Shown here in pieces: positions 17,543 through 26,457 of a stretch of DNA of 64,000 nt. The notes under the pieces were generated by a model, which did not search any database, was not told where the DNA came from, and was given only the letters and a program-made list of their open reading frames with translations. The DNA comes from Flavobacteriales bacterium (GTDB taxonomy: Bacteria > Bacteroidota > Bacteroidia > Flavobacteriales_F > PHOS-HE28). Numbering within the stretch: the stretch's first letter is position 1; every line of letters starts with the position of its first letter. The stretch spans positions 52,597-116,596 of the forward strand of contig JADJDP010000013.1 of the NCBI GenBank assembly GCA_016702645.1, written 5' to 3'. The position numbers and the translations under genes are program-made.

Positions 17543-17812
17543 TCACTTGCGCAGACCGAGCTTGCCGATGATGGCCCGGTAGCGTTCGATATCGTACATC
17601 TTCAGGTAGTTCAAGAGCTGCTTGCGCTTGCCTACCATGTCCGTCAGCGCCTTTTCGGTGCCGTGGTCCTTCTTGTTGGTCTTGAGGTGACCGGTCAGGT
17701 GGTTGATGCGCTCGGTGAAGAGTGCGATCTGGCTTTCGGCCCCACCGGTGTTCTTCTCAGAACCTCCGTGCTGTGTGAAAATGGCCTTCTTGGCCTCGTT
17801 GGTCAGGTACAT
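17543..17812 (-). CDS. rpsO: 30S ribosomal protein S15
   Basis: 89 residues from the Met at 17812 (YLTNEAKKAIF), the standard S15 length; an upstream in-frame Met at 17848 precedes the promoter box and is rejected. S15 binds 16S rRNA early in 30S assembly. Conserved signature seen: GSEKNTGGAESQIALFTERINHLTGHLKTNKKDH, then RKQLLNYLK and YRAIIGKLGLRK. Forms the conserved pair with pnp. Confidence 0.97.
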   Translation of the reverse strand: MYLTNEAKKAIFTQHGGSEKNTGGAESQIALFTERINHLTGHLKTNKKDHGTEKALTDMVGKRKQLLNYLKMYDIERYRAIIGKLGLRK

Positions 17813-17831
17813 GGTCTTTCGAAACAGGCGG

Positions 17832-17839
17832 CAAATATA
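17832..17839 (-). promoter_or_regulatory. -7 promoter box of rpsO (TATATTTG)
   Basis: Exact TAnnTTTG on the minus strand, 19 bases upstream of the rpsO ATG, giving a leader of about 12-15 bases. Confidence 0.55.
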
Positions 17840-17882
17840 GGTGCCCAACCCATACGCCGGAACCCGTGCATCAAGGTCCGCC

Positions 17883-18728
17883 TCAGCCCTTGAAGAGGGC
17901 GAACAGCCGGGCCAGGGTGGCCTTCAGGTCCTTGCGCTCCACGATCTTGTCCAAAAAGCCATGTTCCAACACGAACTCACTGGTCTGGAAGCCTTCGGGA
18001 AGGTCACGACCAATGGTTTCACGCACCACCCGGGGGCCTGCAAAAGCCACAAGTGCCTTGGGCTCAGCTATGTTGAGGTCGCCTAGCATGGCGAAGCTGG
18101 CGGTAACTCCCCCGGTCGTAGGGTCGGTTATGATGCTGATATACGGCAGCTTCTTCTTGGCCAATTGGGTGAGTTTGGCGCTGGTCTTGGCCATCTGCAT
18201 CAGGCTGAAACCGGCTTCCATCATGCGGGCGCCACCGCTCTTGCTGATGATGATGAAGGGGCACTTCCGCTTGAGCGCGACATCTGCCGCCAATGCGATC
18301 TTTTCACCCACCACACTGCCCATGCTGCCGCCGATGAAGCGGAAGTCCATGCAGGTGATCACCACATGGTGCTTGTCCAATTTTCCTTCCGCAGCGCGTA
18401 AGGCATCGTTCAAGCCGGTGTCCTTGCGGGTCTTGGCTAGGCGGTCCGTGTATTTCTTGGTGTCCTCGAAGACCAGCGGATCGCCGGCGATGAGGTCCGG
18501 GGCGATCTCGGTGAACTTGTGGTCGTCGAACAGGATGGCGAAGTACTCCTCGCTACCGATCTTATCGTGGTACTGGCACTTGGAGCACACCCACAGGTTG
18601 TCCTCGTGATCTTCCGAGGTCATGATCTCCGAGCACTCCGGGCACTTGTACCAGAGGCCCTCGGGAGTTTCCTTCTTCTCCTCCGTACTGGTGGTGATGC
18701 CTTCCTTGACCCGTGTGAACCAACCCAT
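17883..18728 (-). CDS. accD: Acetyl-CoA carboxylase carboxyltransferase subunit beta
   Basis: 281 residues. With AccA it moves the carboxyl group from biotin to acetyl-CoA to form malonyl-CoA for fatty acid synthesis. The N-terminal four-Cys zinc ribbon is intact (YKCPECSEIM and WVCSKCQYHD, residues about 28-53). The crotonase-fold core shows CMDFRFIGGSMGSVVGEKI, SKSGGARMMEAG and DPTTGGVTASFAMLGD. A CATCTTTG box at 18734-18741 (minus strand, one mismatch) lies just upstream of the start. Confidence 0.96.
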   Translation of the reverse strand: MGWFTRVKEGITTSTEEKKETPEGLWYKCPECSEIMTSEDHEDNLWVCSKCQYHDKIGSEEYFAILFDDHKFTEIAPDLIAGDPLVFEDTKKYTDRLAKTRKDTGLNDALRAAEGKLDKHHVVITCMDFRFIGGSMGSVVGEKIALAADVALKRKCPFIIISKSGGARMMEAGFSLMQMAKTSAKLTQLAKKKLPYISIITDPTTGGVTASFAMLGDLNIAEPKALVAFAGPRVVRETIGRDLPEGFQTSEFVLEHGFLDKIVERKDLKATLARLFALFKG

Positions 18729-18740
18729 GAATGCAAAGAT

Positions 18741-18806
18741 GAAATATGAAAGCTGAAAGCTGAAAGGGAATGCCGTCCGCCTTTCAGCTTTCAGCCTTCA
18801 TATTTC
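18741..18806. terminator. Very long hairpin of GCTGAAA heptad repeats between fba and accD
   Basis: Arms of 27 bases (18741-18767 and 18780-18806) match at 26 of 27 positions around a 12-base loop. Each arm contains tandem copies of the heptamer GCTGAAA or its complement. It probably ends the aldolase transcript, but its length and repetitive make-up are unusual for a simple terminator. Confidence 0.7.
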
Positions 18807-18814
18807 CGCTATCC

Positions 18815-19884
18815 TCAAGCAACGGTGATGCCCTTGTCCAGATAAACGTCCTGTATCGCGTTGAGCAGGCCGATCCCCTCGCCCACGGGACGCTGGAACG
18901 CCTTGCGACCACTGATGAGGCCCTGGCCGCCTGCTCGCTTGTTGATCACTGCCGTCTTCACCGCTTCGGCCATATCGCTGGCACCACTGCTGGCACCGCC
19001 ACTGTTGATGAGGCCTATGCGACCCATGTAACAGTTGGCAACTTGGTAGCGGCACAGATCGATCGGGTGGTCGCTGCTGAGATCGCTGTACACCTTCTTG
19101 TGCGTCTTGCCGTAGCCGCTGATCGCGTTGTACCCACCGTTGGTCTCGGGAAGTTTCTGCTTGATGATGTCCGCCTGTATGGTGACACCCAGATGGTTCG
19201 CCTGACCCGTGAGGTCAGCTGCCGTGTGGTAGTCCTTGCCATCCACCTTGAAGCCGGGGCTGCGCAAGTAGCACCAAAGGATGGTGGCCATGCCCAACTC
19301 GTGCGCGTGCTGGAACGCATTGGCGATCTCCGTGATCTGCCGCGTGCTCTCCTCACTTCCGAAATAGATGGTGGCACCCACGGCCACAGCACCCATGTCC
19401 CATGCGCTCTCCACGGTTCCGAACAGGACCTGGTCGAACTTGTTGGGGTTCGTCATCAATTCGTTGTGATTGATCTTGACGATGTACGGGATCTTGTGCG
19501 CGTACTTCCGCGCAGTGGAACCAAGCACACCATAGGTCGAGGCAACCGCGTTGCACCCGCCCTCCAAAGCGAGCTTCACGATGTTCTCGGGATCGAAGTA
19601 GGCCGGGTTGGGGCGAAGCTGGCACCACCGCTGTGTTCGATCCCCTGGTCAACCGGAAGGATGCTCACGTAACCGGTGTTCGCCAAGCGGCCGGTGCCAT
19701 AAAGCGCCTGCATGCTGCGCATCACCTGCGGACTGCGGTTGCTCTGGGCAAAGCTTCGGTCCACGAAGTCGGGGCCGGGCAGGTGCAACTGGCTTTTGTC
19801 GATGGTCTTGCTGGTATGCTGGAGCAGGCTCGCTGCGTCAGCACCGAGGAGCTCTTCGATCTTCCCGAGGGTGAGAGTAGGCAT
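18815..19884 (-). CDS. fbaB: Class I fructose-bisphosphate aldolase (single-base frameshift)
   Basis: Two frames join into one about 356-residue DhnA/FbaB-type aldolase that splits fructose-1,6-bisphosphate in glycolysis and gluconeogenesis. The first part (MPTLTLGKIEELLG to DQGIEHSGGASFAP) has the DQGIEH core; the second (KLALEGGCNAVAST to the end) has KINHNE, GATIYFGS, WCYLRSPG and the GLINSGGASSG phosphate-binding loop. They are out of frame by one base at a run of four G (19610-19613, plus strand); one more base restores NPAYFDPENIVK-like sequence and a length divisible by three. Probably a consensus error, since this is a key central enzyme. An exact TACATTTG box lies upstream. Confidence 0.88.
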
Positions 19885-19910
19885 GTGGTTCTCGCTGATT
19901 GAGAGGGCCG

Positions 19911-19918
19911 CAAATGTA
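19911..19918 (-). promoter_or_regulatory. -7 promoter box of the aldolase gene (TACATTTG)
   Basis: Exact TAnnTTTG on the minus strand, 26 bases upstream of the start at 19884. Confidence 0.5.
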
Positions 19919-20069
19919 GGGCAGGGGTCAAAGAAGGCAGGAGCGGCCGGCAGGAGCAGGGGCAAGTATGCTATCGAGCGGACAACGGTTCTCCTCCTGC
20001 CTTCATGCCTGAGGCGTCAGGTATCGAAGACCAAGTGCTTGCTTCTGCCAACTGCCCCTTGAGTCCAGC

Positions 20070-22592
20070 CTAGAACGGATACCCGATACCCAAGTTGAAG
20101 TTGAGTTGGGGCTTGTATGGCGCGGGTACGCCCAGTTCGGTGAGCTGCGCCTCCTATCCGTCCTTGGGCTGGAAGAGCCAGCGCTCTCCTTCTGGCAGGG
20201 ACGGGTCTTTGGTCTGCAATCCTAGATCGAAGCGGACAATGAAAAAATCGAAGTTCAATCGGGCACCCACACCGGTGCCCACCGCCAGCTCGCTCAGGAA
20301 CTTCCCGCTTATGGCGGCCCCTGGTTTTCGCACATCCTCCTTGAAGTTCCAGATGTTGCCCACATCCAGGAAAAAGGCACCTTCCAAGAAGCCGATCAAC
20401 TTGAAACGGTACTCCGCATTCCCTTCCAGACGGATCTCTCCGATGCGATCGAACGCGACCAACGGGGCATTGTAGGACCCAGGACCTATGGAACGCGCAC
20501 GCCATGCGCGCAGCCCGTTGGCACCGCCCACGAAGAAGCTCGTTTCGAAGGGCAGCACGCCAAGATTGCCGAAGGGTAGGCCGGCACCGGCCGCTGCGCG
20601 GAAGGCCAGGCTGCTCTTGTCATGCAGGTTGTGTCGCCAGCGTAGGTCCACATCCAGCTTGGTGAATTCAGCATAGCGCACGTCGAACAGGGTGAAGAAG
20701 GAATTCCCGACGGTGTCGGTGGTCACTGGGGCATCGAACAGTTCATTGATGCCGCGCAACAAGGTCCCGGCGGATTCGAGCACGGCGCGACCGAAGAACG
20801 AATTGACCTTGTCCTCGCCTTCCGGAGTGGAGTACGTGAACGCCAACCGGGAACTGCCGATCAAGTGGTCCGTGTAGCTGTCCCGCAGCACAGGGTCGTT
20901 CGCCAGTTGCAGGTATTCCTGGAAGGCATCGGAGCGTTGCGGGATCTTGATCGCGTTCAGTTCGATCGGGAAAATGCCCACCGTCATCGAACGTGATTCC
21001 TGCCATTGGACCCCCAGCGAGATCTTCGCCAAGGAACGTGTGTAGTCAGGCCTTCGCTGATAATTGTAGAGACCGTTGATCAGCAACCGCGACCCGCTCG
21101 ATTTGCTGAACAGTTCCTTACCGAAGACCTTCTCGAACAATCCCGAGAACGGACGCGGGAACCCCAGCGTTATCTCCGGGCCGATGCTCACCGTGTTGAA
21201 GACGGAACCCGTGCCCAAACCACCGGTCGTCTCCGTGTCGGTATTGCTGTCGCCGCCGGTGATGCGCTGTTGTGCTTCCAGGCCGACACTGATCTGCGCC
21301 CGCAATGAACCCAACGTGGCGAAGAGGTTCCGGTGCTTGAAGCCGAGGCTCACCGAGGTGCCCAACGCGCCGCCACGGTTGGTGCCGAAGCCTTCCAACG
21401 ACATGCTCTGTTCTTTGCCCGGCAGAAGGGAGATCCGTGCGTTCGCCATGCCCGACGTGCGTGTCCCGGTGGTGTCATAGCTGATTTCCACGCGGTCGAA
21501 AACGTTGAGGCCGGTCAGGCGGCGATAGGTCTTGTCCGCATTGCTCTGCCGGAAGCGGTCCTCGGGATGCAGGAACACGGGATGCAGAAGCGCTTTTGGC
21601 CTGTATTCAAGTCGGTCGCGATAGAGGAACCGATAGCCGAGCGAATCCACGGTGTCCACGCGCAGTTGGGCACTGCCCCGCTGTTGCCTGTAAGCTGCGA
21701 TCGTGACGTCCTGTATGCTGTACACCGTTCCTTCAGGTGTCCCCTTCAAGCCACGCTTGGTGCGAGCCACAGGGCGCTCGAAGCGGAGCACAAGATCCAC
21801 TTGGTGGCCTTCCACCGTGGTATCCGCATCGTATTGGATCAGGTCCCGGTTGAAGTAGAGGTAGCCATCGTCACGCAGCATGGTGGTGATGCGTGTGCGC
21901 TCCTCGTCCAGCACATCATCATCGAACCGTTCGCCTATCTTGAGCAAGGATGCCTCCCACGTTCGCGTCACCAATTGCAGGATCCTGGGGTCGTCCACTT
22001 CAAAGCTGATGTTGCGCAGGCGGTACATCGGACCCGGGTCCACACGATAGGTGACCACGGCTTTCGGTTGGCGCGTGCGCCCGCCGTACCAACGTCGGTC
22101 CTTCAACACCACCGTGTCGTTCACGGTGGCCTTGAACCAACCTTCCTTCGCCAGATAGAGGCGGATCTGTTCAGCTGACTTCTTCGTTAGCGTGCTATCC
22201 ACGATCACGGGTGCTTCGCCCACGGTCGCGCGCAGCCACTCCGCCCGGGTGCGTTTGTAGGGCTTGGGTTCCTTTCCCTTCGCCGTGCGCCGCTCGTTCT
22301 TCCTGTCGATCCGTGCGTCCTTCTTCGCCTGCCACTGGGGGATCTTCTCCGGGTTGGGCAGGTTGTAGGTATGCAGGTAGAAGGGCACCCAGAGGATCCG
22401 CTTGTTGGGCTTCTGCTTCATGATGGGCTCCAACTCCGCTGGATCCACCGCGTTGTCCACCACGTCCACTTTGTTGCGCTTCAGCAGGTAGCTGCCTTGG
22501 GGCACGCGACGGGTGGGGTCGCAGCCCGCGAGGAGGATCGATCCCGCGAGGACTGCTGCGATATGCCGGTGCTTGATCAGCAAGTGGAACAT
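20070..22592 (-). CDS. tamL: TamL-type lipoprotein Omp85 family outer-membrane protein (in-frame amber at 20154)
   Basis: Start at 22592 gives a lipoprotein signal (AAVLAGSILLAGC, Cys about residue 24), which with an Omp85 barrel is the Bacteroidota TamL architecture, a counterpart of TamA. The soluble part has POTRA-like domains (VDPGPMYRLRNISFEV, LDEERTRITTMLRDDGYLYF); the barrel holds FFVGGANGLRAWRARSIGPGSY, the conserved L6-loop region. TAG at 20154-20156 stops translation after FQPKDG, yet the same frame continues for 27 codons to LNFNLGIGYPF and a second TAG at 20070. That ending, with its aromatic last residue, is the expected barrel beta-signal, so the amber is likely a base-call error or a recent nonsense mutation. 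Confidence 0.88.
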
Positions 22593-22666
22593 CCCGATCG
22601 CTCGGGAGTGGGGCGCGGCGGAACTAATTTGCACGCCGCTTGCGCATTTGCGCCAGCGGGCAGTGC

Positions 22667-22674
22667 CAAATATA
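22667..22674 (-). promoter_or_regulatory. -7 promoter box of tamL (TATATTTG)
   Basis: Exact TAnnTTTG on the minus strand within the 90-base divergent gap between tamL and the RNA methyltransferase gene; it predicts a leader of about 65 bases. Confidence 0.45.
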
Positions 22675-22682
22675 TCCGTGAG

Positions 22683-23429
22683 GTGAGCAACAAGAGCGAG
22701 TTGAAGCGGGTGCGGGCACTCCACCAAAAGAAGTACCGCGAAGAGGAAGGCGTGTTCCTGGTGCAGGGCGTCAAGCTCGTGATCGAGTTGCTTGCGAGCG
22801 GCTGGCCGGTGGAGGCGATCCATGCCACGGTAACGGCCGCTCCACATGTTCGGCATCCGCAGTTGCAGATCTGGCCGGACTATGACGTGGAACGCATGGG
22901 CACATTGGAGCACGGCAACGAGGTGGTGGCCGTGGTGAAGCGCCCGGATCGATCCCAATTCGCTCCCTTGGGTATCGATGAGTTGGTGCTTGCCCTTGAT
23001 GGCATCGCCGATCCAGGCAACATGGGCACCCTTCTGCGCATCGCCGATTGGTTCGGGGTGAAGCGGGTCCTGTGCAGCGTGGACTGCGTGGAGGAGTTCA
23101 ACCCCAAGTGCGTGCAGGCGAGCATGGGGTCCATTTTCAGGGTGGAATTGCACCGTGTGCATCTGCCGCGTATGCTGGACGAACTGCGCTCAGCAGGTGT
23201 TTCGCTCTACATGGCCACCATGGAAGGCGAGCCGGTCTTCGAACTGGAATTGAAGCGCTCGGGTGTTCTCATCCTCGGCAGCGAATCGCATGGTCCGTCG
23301 GACGAGGTGCGCGCCTTGAAGGCTCAGGCGATCAGCATCCCACGAGTTGGTGGGGCGGAATCGCTCAACGTGGCTGCCGCCGCGAGCGCCCTATGCATGG
23401 AGTTCTTGCGTCAACGCTTGGCCCCATAG
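22683..23429 (+). CDS. TrmH/SpoU family RNA methyltransferase
   Basis: 248 residues from the GTG at 22683 (SNKSELKRVRALHQKKYR), preferred because family members begin with this basic substrate-binding segment; the frame runs further upstream into the tamL coding region. SPOUT-fold, S-adenosylmethionine-dependent 2'-O-ribose methyltransferase of rRNA or tRNA. Motif 1 is ALDGIADPGNMGTLLRIADWFG, motif 2 is ILGSESHGPSD and motif 3 is SIPRVGGAESLNVAAAASALCMEF, which forms the trefoil-knot cofactor site. The exact RNA target cannot be read from sequence. Its end overlaps the convergent FAD-protein gene by 19 bases. Confidence 0.9.
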   Translation: MSNKSELKRVRALHQKKYREEEGVFLVQGVKLVIELLASGWPVEAIHATVTAAPHVRHPQLQIWPDYDVERMGTLEHGNEVVAVVKRPDRSQFAPLGIDELVLALDGIADPGNMGTLLRIADWFGVKRVLCSVDCVEEFNPKCVQASMGSIFRVELHRVHLPRMLDELRSAGVSLYMATMEGEPVFELELKRSGVLILGSESHGPSDEVRALKAQAISIPRVGGAESLNVAAAASALCMEFLRQRLAP

Positions 23430-24960
23430 CGCAGACCGATATGATCGGCCACGCGCTGGCCATCCATGGCTGCGCTCACGATCCCGCCCGCATAGCCCGC
23501 TCCTTCCCCGCAAGGGTAAAGTCCTTTCACTTCCACATGTTCGAGAGAGGTCGGATCACGCGGAATGCGTACCGGCGAGCTCGTCCTTGATTCCACTGCG
23601 ACCACCACGGCCTCGTTGGTGCGGTAGCCGCGCATCTTCCTGCCGAACTCCTTCAGGCCTTCGCGCAAGCGCGATGCGATCACGATCGGCAGGAGCTCAT
23701 CCACGCGGTAGGAGACGATCCCCGGCGGGTAGCTGCACTCGGGAAGATCGGTGGAAAGCCGGCCTTGGATGAAGTCGTCCAAGCGCTGGGCCGGAGCCGT
23801 TTGCCTTTCGCCGCCCGCCTTCCACGCGGCATGCTCCACGTTGTGCTGGTAGAACATGCCGCTGAGCGGATCATCGTTGTGCATGGCTGCGGGCGCTTGC
23901 ACAACGATCCCGGAATTGGCGAACGGATTGTTGCGCTTGCTCGGGCTCCAGCCATTGGTCACCACTTCATCCTGTGCCGTTGCGCAGGGGGCAATGATCC
24001 CGCCGGGGCACATACAGAAGGAATATACACCCAAACCTTCCACCTGCTGCACGAGGCTGTAGCTCGCTGGCGGAAGCAAGGGATCTCGCACAGCGCAGTG
24101 GTATTGAGCTGCATCAATGATCGACTGCGGATGTTCCACGCGCACACCGAGGGCGAAGTCCTTGCGCTCGATGCGCACGCCTTTGTCCGCAAGGAGCCGG
24201 AAGATGTCGCGGGCGGAATGGCCCGTTGCAAGCACGACCGCATCGGATCGCAACGCGGAACCATCGGCGAGCACCACGCCGCGGGTTGTCCCGTTCTCGA
24301 TCATCAGGTCGGTCACGCGGCTGTTGAAGCGCACCTCACCACCACAAGCAAGGATCGCCATGCGCATGGCGGTGATGATGCCCGGCAACTTGTTCGTGCC
24401 AATGTGCGGATGCGCGTCCACGAGGATATCAGGCGAAGCACCGAAGGCCACCAGCGTTCGCAGCACACCTTCCACGTCGCCGCGCTTGTGACTGCGGGTG
24501 TACAGCTTGCCATCGCTGTAGGTGCCGGCACCGCCTTCCCCGAAACAATAGTTGCTGTCCGGGTCCACGATGTGTTCGCGGTTGATCACCGCCAGATCAC
24601 GCCGACGCGCACGCACGTCCTTGCCGCGTTCCAAGACGATCGGTCGCAGTCCTTGCTCCGCGCAGCGCAGGGCACAGAACAAACCAGCCGGACCAGCGCC
24701 CACGATGATGATTCGGGTGCCTTGCCCACATCGGGCAACGTGGGCGGCTCGATCACCAGCTCTTCCAGCACCTCCTTGCTCACGAGCACGCGCAAACGGA
24801 TGCGTGGAGATCGGCTTCGTGCATCGATGGATCTTTTGAGGATGCGCGAAGTGGAGGCTGTTCCCTTCTTCAGCCCAGCGGCTTCCTCGGCGGCCTCGCG
24901 AACGATCACGGGATCCGCCGCTTCCACGGGGGACAATGCGATGTCCACCGTGTGGCCCAT
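23411..24960 (-). CDS. NAD(P)/FAD-dependent oxidoreductase, uncharacterised FAD-dependent protein family (single-base frameshift)
   Basis: The full protein is about 516 residues: an N-terminal domain from Met at 24960 (GHTVDIALSPVEAADPVIV, ending IEPPTLPDVGKAP) and the FAD domain that begins with a GAGPAGLFCALRCAEQG dinucleotide fold. The two are one base out of frame at a GGG run (24715-24717, plus strand); one extra base gives an uninterrupted RIIIVGAGPAG strand. Other features are ERGKDVRARRRDLA, YCFGEGGAGTYSDGKLYTR and a C-terminal GEGAGYAGGIVSAAMDGQRVA. The family (COG2509-like) is conserved but its substrate is unknown. It starts 2 bases after the porT stop. Confidence 0.85.
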
Positions 24961-24962
24961 GG

Positions 24963-25686
24963 TCAACCCTCGAAGGTGAAGGTGAGGACCCAGGCCTTGG
25001 AGCGCAAGCTCTCGATGGGGGTGCTGAAGCGCGTATCGTCGTCGATGAGCAAATTCGGGGATCCCCCAGCTCGCTTTGAGCTCCACCCCGAACTTGAAAT
25101 AGGGGAGGAACATGTCCACGCCGCCTCCTGCCTCCACGCCGTAGTCATACTTGGCCAGCTTGATCACCACTTCATCGTCCAGCGCATTGTTCACGTCCTT
25201 CTGGCTGGCCATGTCGATGGCGAACTTGCCACCGCCGAGCACGTACACCGCGAAGTTGTTGATACGGTCGCTCCTGAACTTGGCCAGCAGTGGGAACTCG
25301 AGGTAAGTGCTTTCCACCGGCTTCGCGAAATAGACGGATACCCCATCGCTCTTCCGGAACTGGTATTGAAGAATGCGCTCCTGGAAAGAGAGCGTGGGCA
25401 GGAAGCGCAAGCTCAAGTTGCGGTTCACGTTCAGCGAAGCCACGATGCCGAGGTTGAACCCCGGTTGCTTCTGGTGGTCCAGTACCAGCAGCGAATCGAT
25501 GAAGCGCGACTCGGGTTTCAACTTCACGTTCAGGTCGCTGGTATTGTAGCTGAGAAGGAAACCGAAGTGGAAGCGCCGTAGATCGAAGTTGGGCAGGTTC
25601 TCCGTGACGATGCGCTGCTGTGCGAACAACGAAGCGGTAACAAGCAGCAAGCAGCCAAGGACGAGGGAGCGCGCGCGAAGGATCAT
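24963..25686 (-). CDS. porT: PorT family T9SS outer-membrane beta-barrel protein (single-base frameshift near 3' end)
   Basis: About 240 residues from the Met at 25686, with a signal peptide ending LFAQ. Conserved PorT blocks: NLPNFDLRRFHFGFLLSYN, GFNLGIVASLNVNRNLSLRFLPTLSF, STYLEFPLLAKFRSDRINNFAVYVLGGGKFA and YDYGVEAGGGVDMFLPYFKFGVELKASWGI. PorT is required for T9SS secretion of CTD proteins in Porphyromonas. The expected end (NLLIDDDTRFSTPIESLRSKAWVLTFTFEG) is one base out of frame at a run of four G (25057-25060); removing one restores it. The order ubiE-porT is common in Bacteroidota. It links the window's many CTD proteins with an export component. Confidence 0.88.
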
Positions 25687-25697
25687 GGATGTGGCAA

Positions 25698-25705
25698 CGA
25701 AAGTA
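25698..25705 (-). promoter_or_regulatory. -7 promoter box of porT (TACTTTCG)
   Basis: TACTTTCG on the minus strand, 11 bases upstream of the porT ATG; porT could thus be transcribed separately from the upstream operon. Confidence 0.45.
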
Positions 25706-25740
25706 GGGATCGATCCTTGTGTGTTCAATGAGAACGCGGG

Positions 25741-26457
25741 TCACTTCCTCGCGGTATACAAGGTCGCGATACCGCCCGTAAGCGCCTCCGCCTTCGCTTC
25801 TCGCAAGCCACACTTTTCCAGGATATGCACGAAGGCTTCTCCATCCGGGAAAGCATCCACGCTCTTGGGCAGGTAGGTGTAGGCGGCGTTGTCCTTGCTG
25901 ACCAGCTTGCCAACGAAGGGCATCACGCGGTGGAAGTAGAAGCGGAAGAGGCCGCCGAGCAGGTTGTTGCGCGGCTTGCTGAACTCCAGCACGAAGAGGC
26001 GGCCGTTGGGCTTGAGCACGCGGGCCATGTCCGCGATGCCGCGTTCGAGGTCCTCGAAGTTGCGCACGCCGAAGGCGACGGTGATCGCATCGAAGCTGGC
26101 ATCGGGAAAGGGTAGCGCGGCGCTATCGGCGCGTTGCAGGGTGATGCGGTCTTCGAGCTTGCGTGCCTTCACCTTCGTGCGGCCGTGGGCGAGCATGCCT
26201 TCGCTGATGTCCACGCCGGTGACGTGCTTCACCTTTTTGGCGGCGAGGATAGCGAGGTCGGCGGTGCCGGTGGCGACATCGAGCAGCGTCTCCACGGGTT
26301 CGCTGGCTAAGAGTCGGATCACCTTGCGACGCCATCCTTGGTCCACGCCCATGGAGAAGACACGGTTGAGCAGGTCGTACTTCGGCGAGATGGTGTCGAA
26401 CATGTGTTCGACCTGCTGGCGCTTGGAGCCGTCCTCGGTATAGGGCTTCACCGTCAT
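25741..26457 (-). CDS. ubiE: Demethylmenaquinone methyltransferase (UbiE/MenG)
   Basis: 238 residues from the Met at 26457 (TVKPYTEDGSKRQQVEHMFDTISPKYDLLNRVFSMG), the family's conserved opening. Methylates demethylmenaquinone to menaquinone, the respiratory quinone expected in Bacteroidota. SAM-binding motif I is LLDVATGTADLA; further blocks are VTGVDISEGML and AFGVRNFEDLERGIADMARVLKPNGRLFVLEFSKP. The ATG overlaps the rfaE1 stop by 4 bases. Confidence 0.95.
   Translation of the reverse strand: MTVKPYTEDGSKRQQVEHMFDTISPKYDLLNRVFSMGVDQGWRRKVIRLLASEPVETLLDVATGTADLAILAAKKVKHVTGVDISEGMLAHGRTKVKARKLEDRITLQRADSAALPFPDASFDAITVAFGVRNFEDLERGIADMARVLKPNGRLFVLEFSKPRNNLLGGLFRFYFHRVMPFVGKLVSKDNAAYTYLPKSVDAFPDGEAFVHILEKCGLREAKAEALTGGIATLYTARK

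Noticed and set aside
15394..17571. A 725-codon open frame on the plus strand opposite pnp
   Set aside because: It is the GC-rich shadow of pnp, with His/Val/Asp/Leu-biased composition and no domain; pnp on the other strand is unmistakable.
19933..20004. Terminator of tamL with 11-bp arms
   Set aside because: The arms (19933-19943 and 19994-20004) are 50 bases apart and partly reflect repetitive GCAGGAG sequence, so a stable hairpin is doubtful.
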